From: Paractinoplanes brasiliensis
GTDB lineage: Bacteria; Actinomycetota; Actinomycetes; Mycobacteriales; Micromonosporaceae
Length of the DNA: 64,000 nucleotides
Direction: 5' to 3'
Assembly: GCF_004362215.1 (NCBI RefSeq)
Contig: NZ_SNWR01000001.1
Span: 124,001 to 188,000, forward strand
Position 1 is the stretch's first letter. Each line of letters starts with the position of its first letter. Made by a program: the position numbers and the translations under genes. The notes under the pieces were generated by a model. The model was not told where the DNA came from and made no database searches. It was given only the letters and a program-made list of their open reading frames with translations. Positions 8,755 to 17,700 of this stretch are shown here, piece by piece.

Positions 8755-9716
8755 GCTGTCGCACACCCGTCGACGACGTGTTCCGAGAAGTCCGGCGCCG
8801 TGGCCCCCGCGGCGAACTTCGCCTGATGGTCCCAGTTCTCCTCGGTGAGCGGCGGAACCGTCACGACCGGGTAGCGGTGTTTCTGCCACACCGTTCTCGC
8901 CTGGTCGAGGTCGGGGGCGAGGCCGAGGTGGACGAACGCCCGCGGCCCGGCGTCGGGATTCCGCGCCAGCTCCTGGAATCCCTGGTTGAGCGCGTGGCAC
9001 AGCTTCAGCACCGTCTCGTGGTTCTTGTCGGCCCAGTCACAGTTCGCGACGGCCACCGACTGCCAGAACGCGCCCAGCGGCGATTCCGGGCCGGCGAGGT
9101 CGACCAGCTTGTCGAAGCCGGCCCGCAGGTTCATCTCGAGCTGCGGGTACGACATGGCCGCGTCCACCTGTCCGGAGGTGAAGGCCGTGACGGCGGCCGG
9201 TCCGGCGCCGATCGCCACCCAGGTGACGTCGGTGTCCGGGTTCAGCCCGGCGTCGGTCAGCAACGAGCGCAGCACGAGTTCCTGGGCGGCCCCGCGTGCC
9301 GGGACCCCGACCGTCTTTCCGCGCAGCTGGGTGAGGACGCCCGGGTAGGGCCGGGTGGTGTCGAGGCGCAGGCCGGGCCGGGCGACCACACCGTATGCCG
9401 CGCCTTGGGTGGGACGCAGCACCCGGGCGCACGCACCATTGCGGAGGGCGCCGTAGAGCTGCGCCGGGCCGAGGGTGGCCACGTCGAAGTCGCCGCTCAC
9501 CAGCCCCTGCAGGATCACGGTTCCGGAGGTGGCCCACGTCGGCGACCAGGTCAGGCCCGCCTCGGCGGTGAAGCCTCCCAGGTCGGCCGCGACGAACGCG
9601 GCGGCGCTCTGGTCCCGGATTCCGCCGTACGCAACTGTTGCCGAGGCGGGGCTGCCACAGGCGCCGATCGCCACCAGGAGGGTCAGCACCAGCAGCCGGA
9701 CCCCGCGGGCTCTCAC
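8751..9716 (-). CDS. ABC transporter substrate-binding lipoprotein (SsuA/NMT1-like)
   Basis: A 321-residue solute-binding lipoprotein for the fused ABC transporter encoded next. The signal peptide ends in the lipobox AIGAC with Cys20 as lipidation site, followed by CGSPASA. The mature part has the NMT1/SsuA layout: a first lobe with ILQGLVSGDFDVATLGPAQ and a second with LRGKTVGVPARGAAQELVLRSLL. The family binds aromatic or alkyl sulfonates, nitrate or thiamine precursors; the ligand here is unknown. GTG 9716 overlaps the LuxR gene stop (GTGA) and starts right before the signal peptide. Longer versions would run into the LuxR gene and lack an N-terminal signal. Confidence 0.86.
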   Translation of the reverse strand: MRARGVRLLVLTLLVAIGACGSPASATVAYGGIRDQSAAAFVAADLGGFTAEAGLTWSPTWATSGTVILQGLVSGDFDVATLGPAQLYGALRNGACARVLRPTQGAAYGVVARPGLRLDTTRPYPGVLTQLRGKTVGVPARGAAQELVLRSLLTDAGLNPDTDVTWVAIGAGPAAVTAFTSGQVDAAMSYPQLEMNLRAGFDKLVDLAGPESPLGAFWQSVAVANCDWADKNHETVLKLCHALNQGFQELARNPDAGPRAFVHLGLAPDLDQARTVWQKHRYPVVTVPPLTEENWDHQAKFAAGATAPDFSEHVVDGCATA

Positions 9717-12496
9717 AGGTCCGGTCCGGCCGGGACGCGGGCCGGCAGGGCGCCCTTGAGACCGCGTCGCGAGCTGATCCCGAGTTTGGTGAACACCTTG
9801 CGCAGATGCCATTCGACCGTACGGGTGCTGATGTAGAGCTCACCCGCGATCTCGGGGTTGGTGTGCCCGTCGCGGGCCAGCCGCGCGATGTGCAGCTCCT
9901 GAGCGGTCAGCTCCGCCCTTTGCCCGGTCTGCTTGCGCCGTACGTGTTCCCCGGTGGCCAGCAGTTCCCGGCGGGCCCGCTCGGCGAACCCGTCGGCCGA
10001 CATCGCGGCGAACATGTCGTGGGCCGTCCGCAGGTGTTCCCGGGCGTCGCCACGCCTGTTCTCGCGCCGCAGCCACTCGCCGAACACCAGGTGCGCGCGG
10101 GCCTGTTCGCCCCGCACCCCCGTCCGGCCCAGCTGCTCGACCGCCTCGGTGAACAGGCCCTCGGCCGCCTCGCCCTCGCGGAGCATGGCCTCCGTGCGTG
10201 CGGCGATGCCCCGGCCCCAGCCCTGCTTGCCCGGGTTGGCGGTGGACTCGAACTCCGCCCACGCGGCGCGGGCCAGCTCGGGCTCCCCGCAGCGGATCGC
10301 CGCCTCGATGCGCTCGGGCAGCATCCAGGTGGAGACGAGCAGACCGGGTGCGCACGGGTCGGCGGGCCGAGCGGCCGCCAGGGCCTCCGCGTACCGTCCC
10401 AGGCTGTTGTTCAGGATCGCGGCGCACCACCCGGCGTAGTCGGCCCCGCGCCCTTCGCCCCGGCTGGTCGCGTCCTCGGTGGTCGCCTCGATCAGCGCGG
10501 ACGCGTCGTCCGGATGCCCCCGGTACGCGGCGAGCAGCAGGGCCCCGTACGGCACGATCCGGCTTCCCGTCGCCTCGGTGACCGCGTCGTGCTCGGCGGT
10601 CAGCCGGGCCGCGGCCTCGAAGTCGCCCCGCAACGTGGCGACCACCGCCATCTCGCTCAGCGTGGTGGGCAGGACGGCGAGCGCGCCGAGCTCACGAGCC
10701 AGGGTGACCTGCCGGGTGCTCACCTGGCTCCAGGTGTCCAGGTCCCAGACGGCGGCGGCGGCCGTCGCGGCCATGACCCCGTGGTGCAGCCAGTTCTCGG
10801 CGGGAAGCCCGGTGACCAGCAGCGAGGCGAGCGCGTCGCGCAGCATCGGCTCCGCCGCCGTCCGGCCCTCGGTGACCAGGACGAGCAGCCCTTCCAGGAG
10901 GCGGCCGAACGGACGGAGCGGCACGTCCGGCTGCGGGCCGGCCCGCGCGGCCGTGCACACCTCGAGCAGCCGGCCCCCGGGCTCGGCGAGGTGGCCGGCG
11001 AACATCGCGGCGTTCCAGGCGTCCGAGTACGTGCGGCGGGACAGCGCGGTGTCCAGGCGTTCCAGGCGCCGGGCCGCCTTGACCAGCTGCAGGGGCGCGT
11101 CGCCGCCGGCGTCGGACGCCGAGGCCACCTGCCCGCGCAGCAACGCGACGCGGGCCCCGGCCAGGTCGTCCGGGGTCTCGGCCTCCGCCGCCGCGAGCAG
11201 GGCCAGCGCCGTGTCGAAGGCGCCGGCGCGCAGGTGCGACCGGACGGCCGCCAGCCGGCGTTCGAAGCGCACGGCCGGTTCGAGTGTCAGGCCGGCCGAG
11301 CGTTCCAGCAGGGCGGCGGCCGCGGCGAACCCGCCGCGCGCCTGGGCCCTGCCGGCGCTGCGCTCGAGCTCGCGCGCGACGTCCTCGTCGGGGCCCGCGG
11401 TGGCTTGGGCACGGTGCCAGGCGCGGCGATCAGGGTCGGTGGTGGCGTCGGTGGCCTGCGCCAGCGCCTCGTGGGCCGCCCGGCGTTCCGCCACCGAGGC
11501 CGAGCGGTAGACGGCCGAACGGACCAGGGAGTGCCGGAACCGGACCTGAGCGCCGATCTCGAGCAGGCCGTCGGTCACCTCGGGCCGGGCGGCGTCGAAC
11601 CCGATGCCGAGCCCGGCCGCGGCACGCCAGACGGTCGTCACGTCACCGGCGCCGTCGCAGGCGGCCAGCAGCATGAGTTGCTGCGTCGGGGCGGGGAGAG
11701 CCCGGACCCGGTTGGCGTAGTGGCTCTCGAGGCCCGCCGCGGCGCCGCCGACCGCGGGCAGCCCGAAGCCGGCGGCGAGTTCCGCGGGGCTCATTCCCCG
11801 TGGCAGCTCCAGCAGCGCCAGGGGGTTGCCGCCCGTCTCGGCCACGACCCGGTCGCACACGCGCGGGTCGAGCCGGCCCGGCACCACAGTGGCCAGCAGA
11901 GCCCGCGCGTCCGCGCCGGCGATGCCGCCCAGCGTCATCACCGGCAGGCCGGCCAGCCGGCCGTCGTCCGGCCCGCCCGGCTGGGCCCGTACGGCGAACA
12001 CCATGGCCACCGACTCGGCGGCCAGCCGGCGCGCCACGAACCCGAGGATCTCGCTGGACGCGGCGTCCAGCCATTGCACGTCGTCGATCAGGCAGATCAG
12101 CGGCCTGCTGCCGGCCACCTCGGCGAGCAGGCTCAGGGTGGCCAGGCCCACCAGGAAGCGGTCGGGAGCCTGGCCGGCGGCGAGTCCGAACGCGACCCGC
12201 AGCGCCGACCGCTGGGGTTCCGGGATCGCGTCGAGGTGATCGAGCATCGGCGCGCAGAGCTGGTGCAGGCCGGCGTACGCCAGTTCGGCCTCGGCCTCGA
12301 CCCCGGCGATCTGACCCGTGCGGAAATGCGGGGTGGCCCGCTGAGCCGCGTGCCGCAGGAGGGCGGTCTTTCCCACCCCGGCCTCGCCGCGGATGATCAG
12401 AACGGCGCTATGACCTGTCCGCACGCTGTCGAAGAGCTGGTCCAGCGCGCGAATCTCATCGTTCCGTCCGTGCAGCAGCACGGCATGCCCGGACAC
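9713..12496 (-). CDS. large LuxR/LAL-type ATP-binding transcriptional regulator
   Basis: A 927-residue LAL-type regulator. Walker A is GEAGVGKT (37-44) and Walker B is LICLIDDVQWLD near 129-140, forming a STAND-type AAA ATPase. A long alpha-helical TPR-like region follows. The C-terminal LuxR helix-turn-helix (about 865-915) reads LTAQELHIARLARDGHTNPE and ends STRTVEWHLRKVFTKLG. Such proteins activate neighbouring genes after ligand and ATP binding. It is the first gene of a four-gene operon with the transporter and GNAT, which it likely controls. Start GTG 12496 has no ribosome binding site, but TATGCT lies exactly 6 bases upstream, indicating a leaderless mRNA. Confidence 0.9.
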   Translation of the reverse strand: MSGHAVLLHGRNDEIRALDQLFDSVRTGHSAVLIIRGEAGVGKTALLRHAAQRATPHFRTGQIAGVEAEAELAYAGLHQLCAPMLDHLDAIPEPQRSALRVAFGLAAGQAPDRFLVGLATLSLLAEVAGSRPLICLIDDVQWLDAASSEILGFVARRLAAESVAMVFAVRAQPGGPDDGRLAGLPVMTLGGIAGADARALLATVVPGRLDPRVCDRVVAETGGNPLALLELPRGMSPAELAAGFGLPAVGGAAAGLESHYANRVRALPAPTQQLMLLAACDGAGDVTTVWRAAAGLGIGFDAARPEVTDGLLEIGAQVRFRHSLVRSAVYRSASVAERRAAHEALAQATDATTDPDRRAWHRAQATAGPDEDVARELERSAGRAQARGGFAAAAALLERSAGLTLEPAVRFERRLAAVRSHLRAGAFDTALALLAAAEAETPDDLAGARVALLRGQVASASDAGGDAPLQLVKAARRLERLDTALSRRTYSDAWNAAMFAGHLAEPGGRLLEVCTAARAGPQPDVPLRPFGRLLEGLLVLVTEGRTAAEPMLRDALASLLVTGLPAENWLHHGVMAATAAAAVWDLDTWSQVSTRQVTLARELGALAVLPTTLSEMAVVATLRGDFEAAARLTAEHDAVTEATGSRIVPYGALLLAAYRGHPDDASALIEATTEDATSRGEGRGADYAGWCAAILNNSLGRYAEALAAARPADPCAPGLLVSTWMLPERIEAAIRCGEPELARAAWAEFESTANPGKQGWGRGIAARTEAMLREGEAAEGLFTEAVEQLGRTGVRGEQARAHLVFGEWLRRENRRGDAREHLRTAHDMFAAMSADGFAERARRELLATGEHVRRKQTGQRAELTAQELHIARLARDGHTNPEIAGELYISTRTVEWHLRKVFTKLGISSRRGLKGALPARVPAGPDL

Positions 12497-12502
12497 TCCG
12501 TC

Positions 12503-12508
12503 AGCATA
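12503..12508 (-). promoter_or_regulatory. -10 element TATGCT of a leaderless transcript (LuxR gene)
   Basis: Read on the minus strand, TATGCT-GACGGA-GTG places a TANNNT hexamer 6 bases before the start codon. This is the spacing at which transcription starts at or next to the start codon. No Shine-Dalgarno sequence is present. The -35 side is weak. Confidence 0.6.
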
Positions 12509-12619
12509 AAGGCCGATCGCGGGTTGGTCTGCCCTCGATCACCTGGCGGACACCGGTTCCCTTGTGACCAGTACCACCCCCGGGTTCGCCGGGCGCCGGC
12601 GCCGCGCGAGGCTCGGCCC

Positions 12620-13987
12620 ATGACATCGACGGACACGGTGCGCGGCTACGACGTCATCGTGATCGGTGGCGGCGCGCCGGGCCTGCACTGCGCGGAAACG
12701 CTCGCCGAGGGTGGCGCCCGCGTCGCCGTGGTGGAGCGCGAACTCGTGGGCGGCACCAGCGCGTACTGGGGCTGCGTCCCGTCGAAGACGCTGCTGCGGC
12801 CGGGTGACGCGCTGGCCGCCGTCCGCAATGTCCCGGGGGCGGCGGAGGCGGTCAACGGGACGCCGCTGGACGCGCGGGCCGCGCTCGCCTGGCGGGACTT
12901 CATGGTCACCGCGTACGACGACCACGGCCCGGCCCGGTGGATCCGGGAGGCCGGTGTCGACGTCCTGCGCGGACACGGCCGGCTGGCGGGTCCCCGTACG
13001 GTGGATGTCGACGGCGCCCGATATCGCGCCGGCCACGTCGTCGTCGCGACCGGGTCCGACCCGGCCGTCCCCGAGGTCCGCGGCCTGCGCGAGCTTCCCG
13101 GCATCTGGACGAACCGGGAGGTCACCGCGCTCACCGAGCTGCCCGGCCGGCTGGTGGTGCTCGGCGCCGGCCCGGTCGGGGTGGAGTTGAGCCAGGCCCT
13201 GGCGCGGCTGGGCACGGCGGTCGTCCTGGTCGACCGCGGCGACCGGGTGCTGCCCGGCGAGCCGCGCCCGCTGTCCGAGGCCGTCGGGTCGGCGCTGCTC
13301 GGCGACGGGGTGGAGCTCCGTCTGCGCCGGGCGGCGACCAGTGCCCGGATTGACGGCGCCGAGTACGTGCTCGGGCTGGCCGACGGCACCGCCGCCCGCG
13401 GCGACCGGATCCTCGTGGCCACCGGCCGCCGTCCGCGGGTCGCGCGGATCGGGCTGGAGACGGTGGGCATCCAGGCCCGGCCGAGGGGTATCCCGGTGGA
13501 CGAGCGCATGTCCTGCGGCGACGGCCTGTGGGCCATCGGCGACGTCACCGGGCTCTGGCCGTTCACCCATGCCGGGCAGTACCAGGCGCGCGTCGCCGCG
13601 GCGAACATCCTGGGGCGCCACCGGACCGCCGACTACGCGGCCATGCCCCGGGTGGTGTTCAGCGACCCGCAGGCGGCGGCCGTGGGCGAGACGACCGGCG
13701 AGTTCACCGCCACCGTTCCGCTGTCCGGGGTGGCCCGCACGGCCACGTACACCCGGGCGTACGAGGCTCACCCCGGCTTCGTCACCCTGGTGTCGGACGG
13801 CCGGCGGCTGATCGGCGCGTACGCGGTCGGGCCCGACGCCGTCGAGTGGCTGCAGCAGGCGACCCTGGCGATCCGCGCCCGCGTCCCGCTGCCGGTGCTC
13901 CTGGACGTCGTCCAGCCCTTCCCCACGTTCTCGGAGGCGCTGTTCCAGGCCCTGCGCGACCTGGAAGCCCAGCTCACCTCCGCGTGA
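12620..13987 (+). CDS. FAD-dependent pyridine nucleotide-disulfide oxidoreductase-like protein
   Basis: A 455-residue flavoprotein of the dihydrolipoamide dehydrogenase/mercuric reductase superfamily. The FAD-binding GGGAPG is at 16-21, the NAD(P)H site LVVLGAGPVGVELSQAL is near 175-190, the second FAD motif WAIGDVTGLWPFTHAGQYQA near 305-325, and a C-terminal dimerisation domain ends VVQPFPTFSEALFQAL. At the redox centre (GGTSAYWGCVPSK) the first cysteine of the usual C-x4-C pair is Ser47 and only Cys52 remains. A classical dithiol cycle is therefore impossible, and the enzyme may be a diaphorase or quinone reductase. It is divergent from the LuxR operon across 123 bases. Confidence 0.85.
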   Translation: MTSTDTVRGYDVIVIGGGAPGLHCAETLAEGGARVAVVERELVGGTSAYWGCVPSKTLLRPGDALAAVRNVPGAAEAVNGTPLDARAALAWRDFMVTAYDDHGPARWIREAGVDVLRGHGRLAGPRTVDVDGARYRAGHVVVATGSDPAVPEVRGLRELPGIWTNREVTALTELPGRLVVLGAGPVGVELSQALARLGTAVVLVDRGDRVLPGEPRPLSEAVGSALLGDGVELRLRRAATSARIDGAEYVLGLADGTAARGDRILVATGRRPRVARIGLETVGIQARPRGIPVDERMSCGDGLWAIGDVTGLWPFTHAGQYQARVAAANILGRHRTADYAAMPRVVFSDPQAAAVGETTGEFTATVPLSGVARTATYTRAYEAHPGFVTLVSDGRRLIGAYAVGPDAVEWLQQATLAIRARVPLPVLLDVVQPFPTFSEALFQALRDLEAQLTSA

Positions 13988-13989
13988 GT

Positions 13990-15054
13990 TCACCGCCCGT
14001 GCCGTACGTCGTTGGGCGGGTGTTCCCGCACGTACGCGTCGAGCCGGCCCTCGCGCAGCGCGGCGAACAGCTCCCGGCAGCGCGCCGCGTCCGGGACCAT
14101 CACCGCGCCGACCCCGGGCACGTCCCGGTTCTCGGCGATCGGCAGCGTCAGGAACGTCAGGTCCTTCGACCGCAGGTGCCGCAGCGTGAACGCCAGGCGC
14201 TGCACCGGCATGCGCCGGTCGACGGTGAGCATGCCCGCGGCCGTACGGACCAGCCGGTCCAGCTTCCGCGGGTCGGTGAGCAGGTTCTCCTCGGCCATCT
14301 TGTCGGCCAGCGCCCGCAGGTACTGCTGGTGACGCCGGGACCGGTCGAGGTCGTCGTGGGGCAGGCCGCGCCGCTGACGCACGTAGTACTCGGCGAGCTT
14401 GCCGTCGAGGTGCACCCGGCCGGCGGGAAAGGCGACGCAGCGGCGGGACCGGCCCTGCGGGTCGGTGCAGGGCGCGGACGGGTACGGGCTGTCGTCGGGC
14501 AGGAACCTGTACCTGTCGACACTCTTCTTGTCGATGGTGACGTCGACGCCGCCGACCAGGTCGGTGAGCTCACGGATGCCGGCGAAGTCCACAATCACCG
14601 GCCAGTCGATCGTGATGCCGCCGAAGCGGTTGACCGTCTGCACCAGACGCGGCGCCCCGCCCCAGGCGAAGGCCGCGTTGACCTTGTTGCGGGACCCGCG
14701 CCCGCCGTCGGCGGTGGCGATCGGAAGGTACGTGTCCCGCGGGATCGAGATCACGTAGGCCTGCTTCGTCGACTTCGGGATGTGCACCAGGATCACGACG
14801 TCGCTGCGCCCGTCCCCCGGTTCGCCGCTCGTCCGGCTGTCCGAGCCGATGAGCAGCAGGTTCATCGGTCCCCGGACCTTGGGCGGCTCGGTCGGGGAGT
14901 TCTTCGGGGCGGGCGGCAGCAGGTCGGCCCGGTCGACCGCGTCCTCGTAGCGGTTCGACAACGCCCGCATCCCGGCCACCGCGCCCACCGACCCCGTGAC
15001 GAGCACGGCGAGCACCACGCCGAGCACCATCCACCAACGACGGCGCATGCTCAC
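13990..15054 (-). CDS. LytR-CpsA-Psr (LCP) family protein
   Basis: A 354-residue membrane-anchored LCP protein. A single helix (about 8-29) is followed by an extracellular LCP domain: MNLLLIGSDSRTSGEPGDGRSD near 65-87, then SIPRDTYLPI and NKVNAAFAWGG, with the conserved Arg/Asp residues. LCP enzymes transfer undecaprenyl-phosphate-linked glycopolymers to peptidoglycan. The C-terminal half keeps YYVRQRRGLPHDDLDRSRRHQQYL, the R-x-R-x-x-x-DDxxRxxRQQ family signature. GTG 15054 overlaps the stop of the upstream deacetylase (GTGA); ATG 15048 is an alternative. Pairing with a polysaccharide deacetylase suggests cell-wall glycan assembly or trimming. Confidence 0.9.
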   Translation of the reverse strand: MSMRRRWWMVLGVVLAVLVTGSVGAVAGMRALSNRYEDAVDRADLLPPAPKNSPTEPPKVRGPMNLLLIGSDSRTSGEPGDGRSDVVILVHIPKSTKQAYVISIPRDTYLPIATADGGRGSRNKVNAAFAWGGAPRLVQTVNRFGGITIDWPVIVDFAGIRELTDLVGGVDVTIDKKSVDRYRFLPDDSPYPSAPCTDPQGRSRRCVAFPAGRVHLDGKLAEYYVRQRRGLPHDDLDRSRRHQQYLRALADKMAEENLLTDPRKLDRLVRTAAGMLTVDRRMPVQRLAFTLRHLRSKDLTFLTLPIAENRDVPGVGAVMVPDAARCRELFAALREGRLDAYVREHPPNDVRHGR

Positions 15055-15839
15055 ACCCCCACGAACCGGTAACCGGAATCGATCAGCACGGGAAGGACAC
15101 CGCGCAGAGCCCGTACGGTCGGGGAACGGTCACCGCCGCCGTCGTGGGTGAGCACGATCGACCGGTTGCCGACCTGGTTCAGGATCCTCGAGCGGATCCG
15201 GGCCACGCCCGGGTTGTCCCAGTCGCGCGGGTCCACATCCCACGCGATCGAGGTCTGCCCGAGCGCCGCGCACGTCTCGAAGACCGTTTTCGACCAGTTG
15301 CCGTACGGGGCGCGGAAGAGCTCGGGGATACGCCCGGCCGTCGTGGCGACGGTGTCCACGGCCCGGCCCACCTCGCTGCGGACCCGCGCGGCGGACAGCT
15401 TGCCGAGGTTCGCGTGCGACCAGGTGTGGGTGCCGATCGTGTGCCCGTCGCCGACGATCGACCGCACCAGGTCGGGGTGGGCCGCCGCCTGCTGCCCGAT
15501 CACGAAGAAGGTGGCCTTGACGTGGTGTTTGCGCAGCAGTTTGAGGACCTGCGGGGTGTACGCCGGATGCGGGCCGTCGTCGAAGGTCAGCGCCACGACC
15601 TTGTCGCCGTTGCTCACCGACGCGGGCGGCACCACGTACCGGGGCGCCTTCTGCACCGGAATGCGGGGAAGCCCGGTCGGCGAGGGTGGCGGCGGCGGTG
15701 CCGAAGGGGTCGCGGCGTCGGGTGGAACGGGCGATTCCGGCTGTGGCCGTGGCTGTGGCTTGGCACAGGCGCTGAGCAGAGACAGACCACCGAGGGCGAG
15801 GAGCACCCGCCGGCTGCCGGTCCACGGTTGTTGCGTCAT
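15051..15839 (-). CDS. polysaccharide deacetylase lipoprotein (NodB domain, CE4)
   Basis: A 262-residue lipoprotein with lipobox LLSAC (Cys25), a Pro-rich spacer (about 28-65) and a NodB/CE4 domain. Motif 1 is ALTFDDGPHPAYT (catalytic base and metal Asp), motif 2 GTHTWSHANL (two metal His), motif 3 LFRAPYGNW, motif 4 WDVDPRDW and motif 5 IVLTHDGGGD. All metal and catalytic residues are present, so it should de-N- or O-acetylate a cell-wall or environmental glycan at the cell surface. ATG 15839 is preferred because GGAGG lies 8 bases before it; ATG 15845 and GTG 15848 sit too close. It is translationally coupled to the LCP gene. Confidence 0.88.
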   Translation of the reverse strand: MTQQPWTGSRRVLLALGGLSLLSACAKPQPRPQPESPVPPDAATPSAPPPPPSPTGLPRIPVQKAPRYVVPPASVSNGDKVVALTFDDGPHPAYTPQVLKLLRKHHVKATFFVIGQQAAAHPDLVRSIVGDGHTIGTHTWSHANLGKLSAARVRSEVGRAVDTVATTAGRIPELFRAPYGNWSKTVFETCAALGQTSIAWDVDPRDWDNPGVARIRSRILNQVGNRSIVLTHDGGGDRSPTVRALRGVLPVLIDSGYRFVGV

Positions 15840-15854
15840 CGACATCACCTCCGG

Positions 15855-15875
15855 CTCCGCGGGTTGTTCGCGGAG
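15855..15875. promoter_or_regulatory. 7-bp inverted repeat before the deacetylase gene
   Basis: CTCCGCG-GGTTGTT-CGCGGAG forms a perfect 7-bp stem with a 7-base loop. It lies just upstream of the ribosome binding site of the deacetylase-LCP operon. It may be an operator or a leader hairpin. Confidence 0.45.
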
Positions 15876-15991
15876 AACCGAAAGTGTTGCGAGGAGATGT
15901 CAGGAACTCATGAGGCGCCCGGACGCCGCGGCTTTCTCACATTCGCGCCCGAGAGGTAACCGGAAAGCCGGTTCGGAACGTCAGCCGCCCG

Positions 15992-17611
15992 TCAGACCCG
16001 GAAGCGGGACACCACCGACTCCAGTTCGGACGACATGCGGGCCAGCTCCTGGGCGGAACGCTGGGTGTCGGCCACCGTGGCGGTCGTCGTCCGGGCGGCC
16101 TCGGCGACCCCGGCGATGTTGCCCGCGATGCCGGCCGAGCCGCTCGAGGCCTCGCTGATGGATCGGCTCATCTCGTTGGTGGTGGCGGTCTGCTCCTCCA
16201 CCGCCGAGGCGATGGTCGTCTGGTAGTCGTTGATCTGGGCGATGATCGACGAGATCCGCCCGATCGCGGCCACCGCGCCGTCGGTGTCGGCCTGGATCGC
16301 CTCGACCCGCCGCGAAATGTCCCCGGTGGCCTTGGCCGTTTCCTGCGCCAGCTCCTTGACCTCGTTGGCCACCACGGCGAAGCCCTTGCCGGCCTCGCCC
16401 GCCCGCGCCGACTCGATGGTGGCGTTCAGGGCGAGCAGGTTGGTCTGCTCGGCGATCGAGGTGATCGTCTTGATGACGTTGCCGATCTCCGCCGACGACT
16501 CGCCCAGCTTGGCGACGGTGGCGTTGGTGGCCGCGGCCTCCGTGACCGCCTGCGACGCGACCCCGGCGGCGTCGTTGGCCGACTGCGAGATCTCCCGGAT
16601 CGCCGATCCCATCTCCTCGGTGCCGGCGGCCACCGTCTGCACGCTACGCGACACGTCCTCGGAAGCGGTGGCGAGCATGCCGGTCTGGGTGGACGTCTCG
16701 TGGGCATTGGCGGCGATCGCCTCGGCCGACGCCGACAACTGGGTGGAGGACTGGGCCAGCAGGCGGGAAGAGTCCGCGAGCGTGCTGACCGTCTGCCGGA
16801 TGGAGGTGGTGGCCCGGTTGACCGCTCCCGCCATCATGCCGACCTCGTCGCCGCCGTCGGCCGCCGCCTGCCTGGTCAAGTCGCCGTCGGCTACCGCGTC
16901 CAGGACCTCCCGGACGCCGCCCAGCCGGCGGGAGATGTTGCGTCCGATCATGACGGCCAGCGCGACGGACAGGGCCACGCCCGCCAGCACCACGATCAGG
17001 ATCGTCCGGCGGGCGCCGGCCGCCTCCTCATGAGCCTGGGTGCTGTCCTCGAGCGCCTGGCTGCGTTCGAGGGTCATCAGCTCGCCGATGGCGGTATTCA
17101 TGGTCTTCTCGGCGCTGCCCCACATCGCGTACTGCTCGGCCTGCGCGGTGGGCAGGTCGATCCCGGGCGGCGCCGCGTCCTGGAACAGCAGGAAGTTGAC
17201 CAGCGCCTTGTAGTTCGCCCAGGCGCCGCCGAAGGCCGCGGTCTGGGTCTTCCACACCTCCGAGTCGTCCGGCGCGGCCACGTACCGGTCGCCGGCCGCG
17301 TCGACGGCGGCCTGCCCGGCCTTGGTCTCGTTCTCGAACTGGGTCTTGTCCGCGGCGGTCCGGGCGCCTTGGAAGAGGAACAGTCCGCGGTACATGTCGG
17401 CCATGCCGTCCTGGACCCCGACCAGCGCGTCCAGCCGTGTGATGTTGTCGCTCTTGAGGCCCTGGATGCGGTCGTCCAGCGAGCCGAGCCGTACCCAGGC
17501 CACGCCGGCCGTGCCCAGCGCGACCACGGCCACCACCGCCACCGCCGCGATGACCTTGGCGCCGACGCCCATGTTGTTGAGGCGGCCACCCGGCCCGGAC
17601 GTGCTCGACAT
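15992..17611 (-). CDS. methyl-accepting chemotaxis protein 1
   Basis: A 539-residue chemoreceptor. TM1 is at about 17-38, a periplasm-side helical sensor (4HB-type) covers about 40-200, TM2 about 205-228, HAMP about 230-280, and the cytoplasmic signalling helices about 285-539. The hairpin tip, which binds CheA and CheW, is the family signature EQTNLLALNATIESARAGE followed by GKGFAVVANEVKELAQ. The sensed ligand is unknown. ATG 17611 is set by AGGAG 8 bases upstream; the frame is open further but there would be no signal-anchor upstream. A paralogue lies 89 bases upstream, but no che or flagellar genes are in this window. Confidence 0.92.
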   Translation of the reverse strand: MSSTSGPGGRLNNMGVGAKVIAAVAVVAVVALGTAGVAWVRLGSLDDRIQGLKSDNITRLDALVGVQDGMADMYRGLFLFQGARTAADKTQFENETKAGQAAVDAAGDRYVAAPDDSEVWKTQTAAFGGAWANYKALVNFLLFQDAAPPGIDLPTAQAEQYAMWGSAEKTMNTAIGELMTLERSQALEDSTQAHEEAAGARRTILIVVLAGVALSVALAVMIGRNISRRLGGVREVLDAVADGDLTRQAAADGGDEVGMMAGAVNRATTSIRQTVSTLADSSRLLAQSSTQLSASAEAIAANAHETSTQTGMLATASEDVSRSVQTVAAGTEEMGSAIREISQSANDAAGVASQAVTEAAATNATVAKLGESSAEIGNVIKTITSIAEQTNLLALNATIESARAGEAGKGFAVVANEVKELAQETAKATGDISRRVEAIQADTDGAVAAIGRISSIIAQINDYQTTIASAVEEQTATTNEMSRSISEASSGSAGIAGNIAGVAEAARTTTATVADTQRSAQELARMSSELESVVSRFRV

Positions 17612-17700
17612 GTCGATATCTCCTGAACCTCGCGGCACGTACCGGCAGTGCCCTCTTCCTGCCGATCGGCCGATTCGGGCAGCTACTGAGACATTCACCC

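Noticed and set aside
9638..12619. Long N-terminal extension of the flavin oxidoreductase frame, antisense to the LuxR gene
   Set aside because: The flavoprotein fold begins right at ATG 12620; the upstream 994 codons have no domain and overlap the LuxR gene completely.
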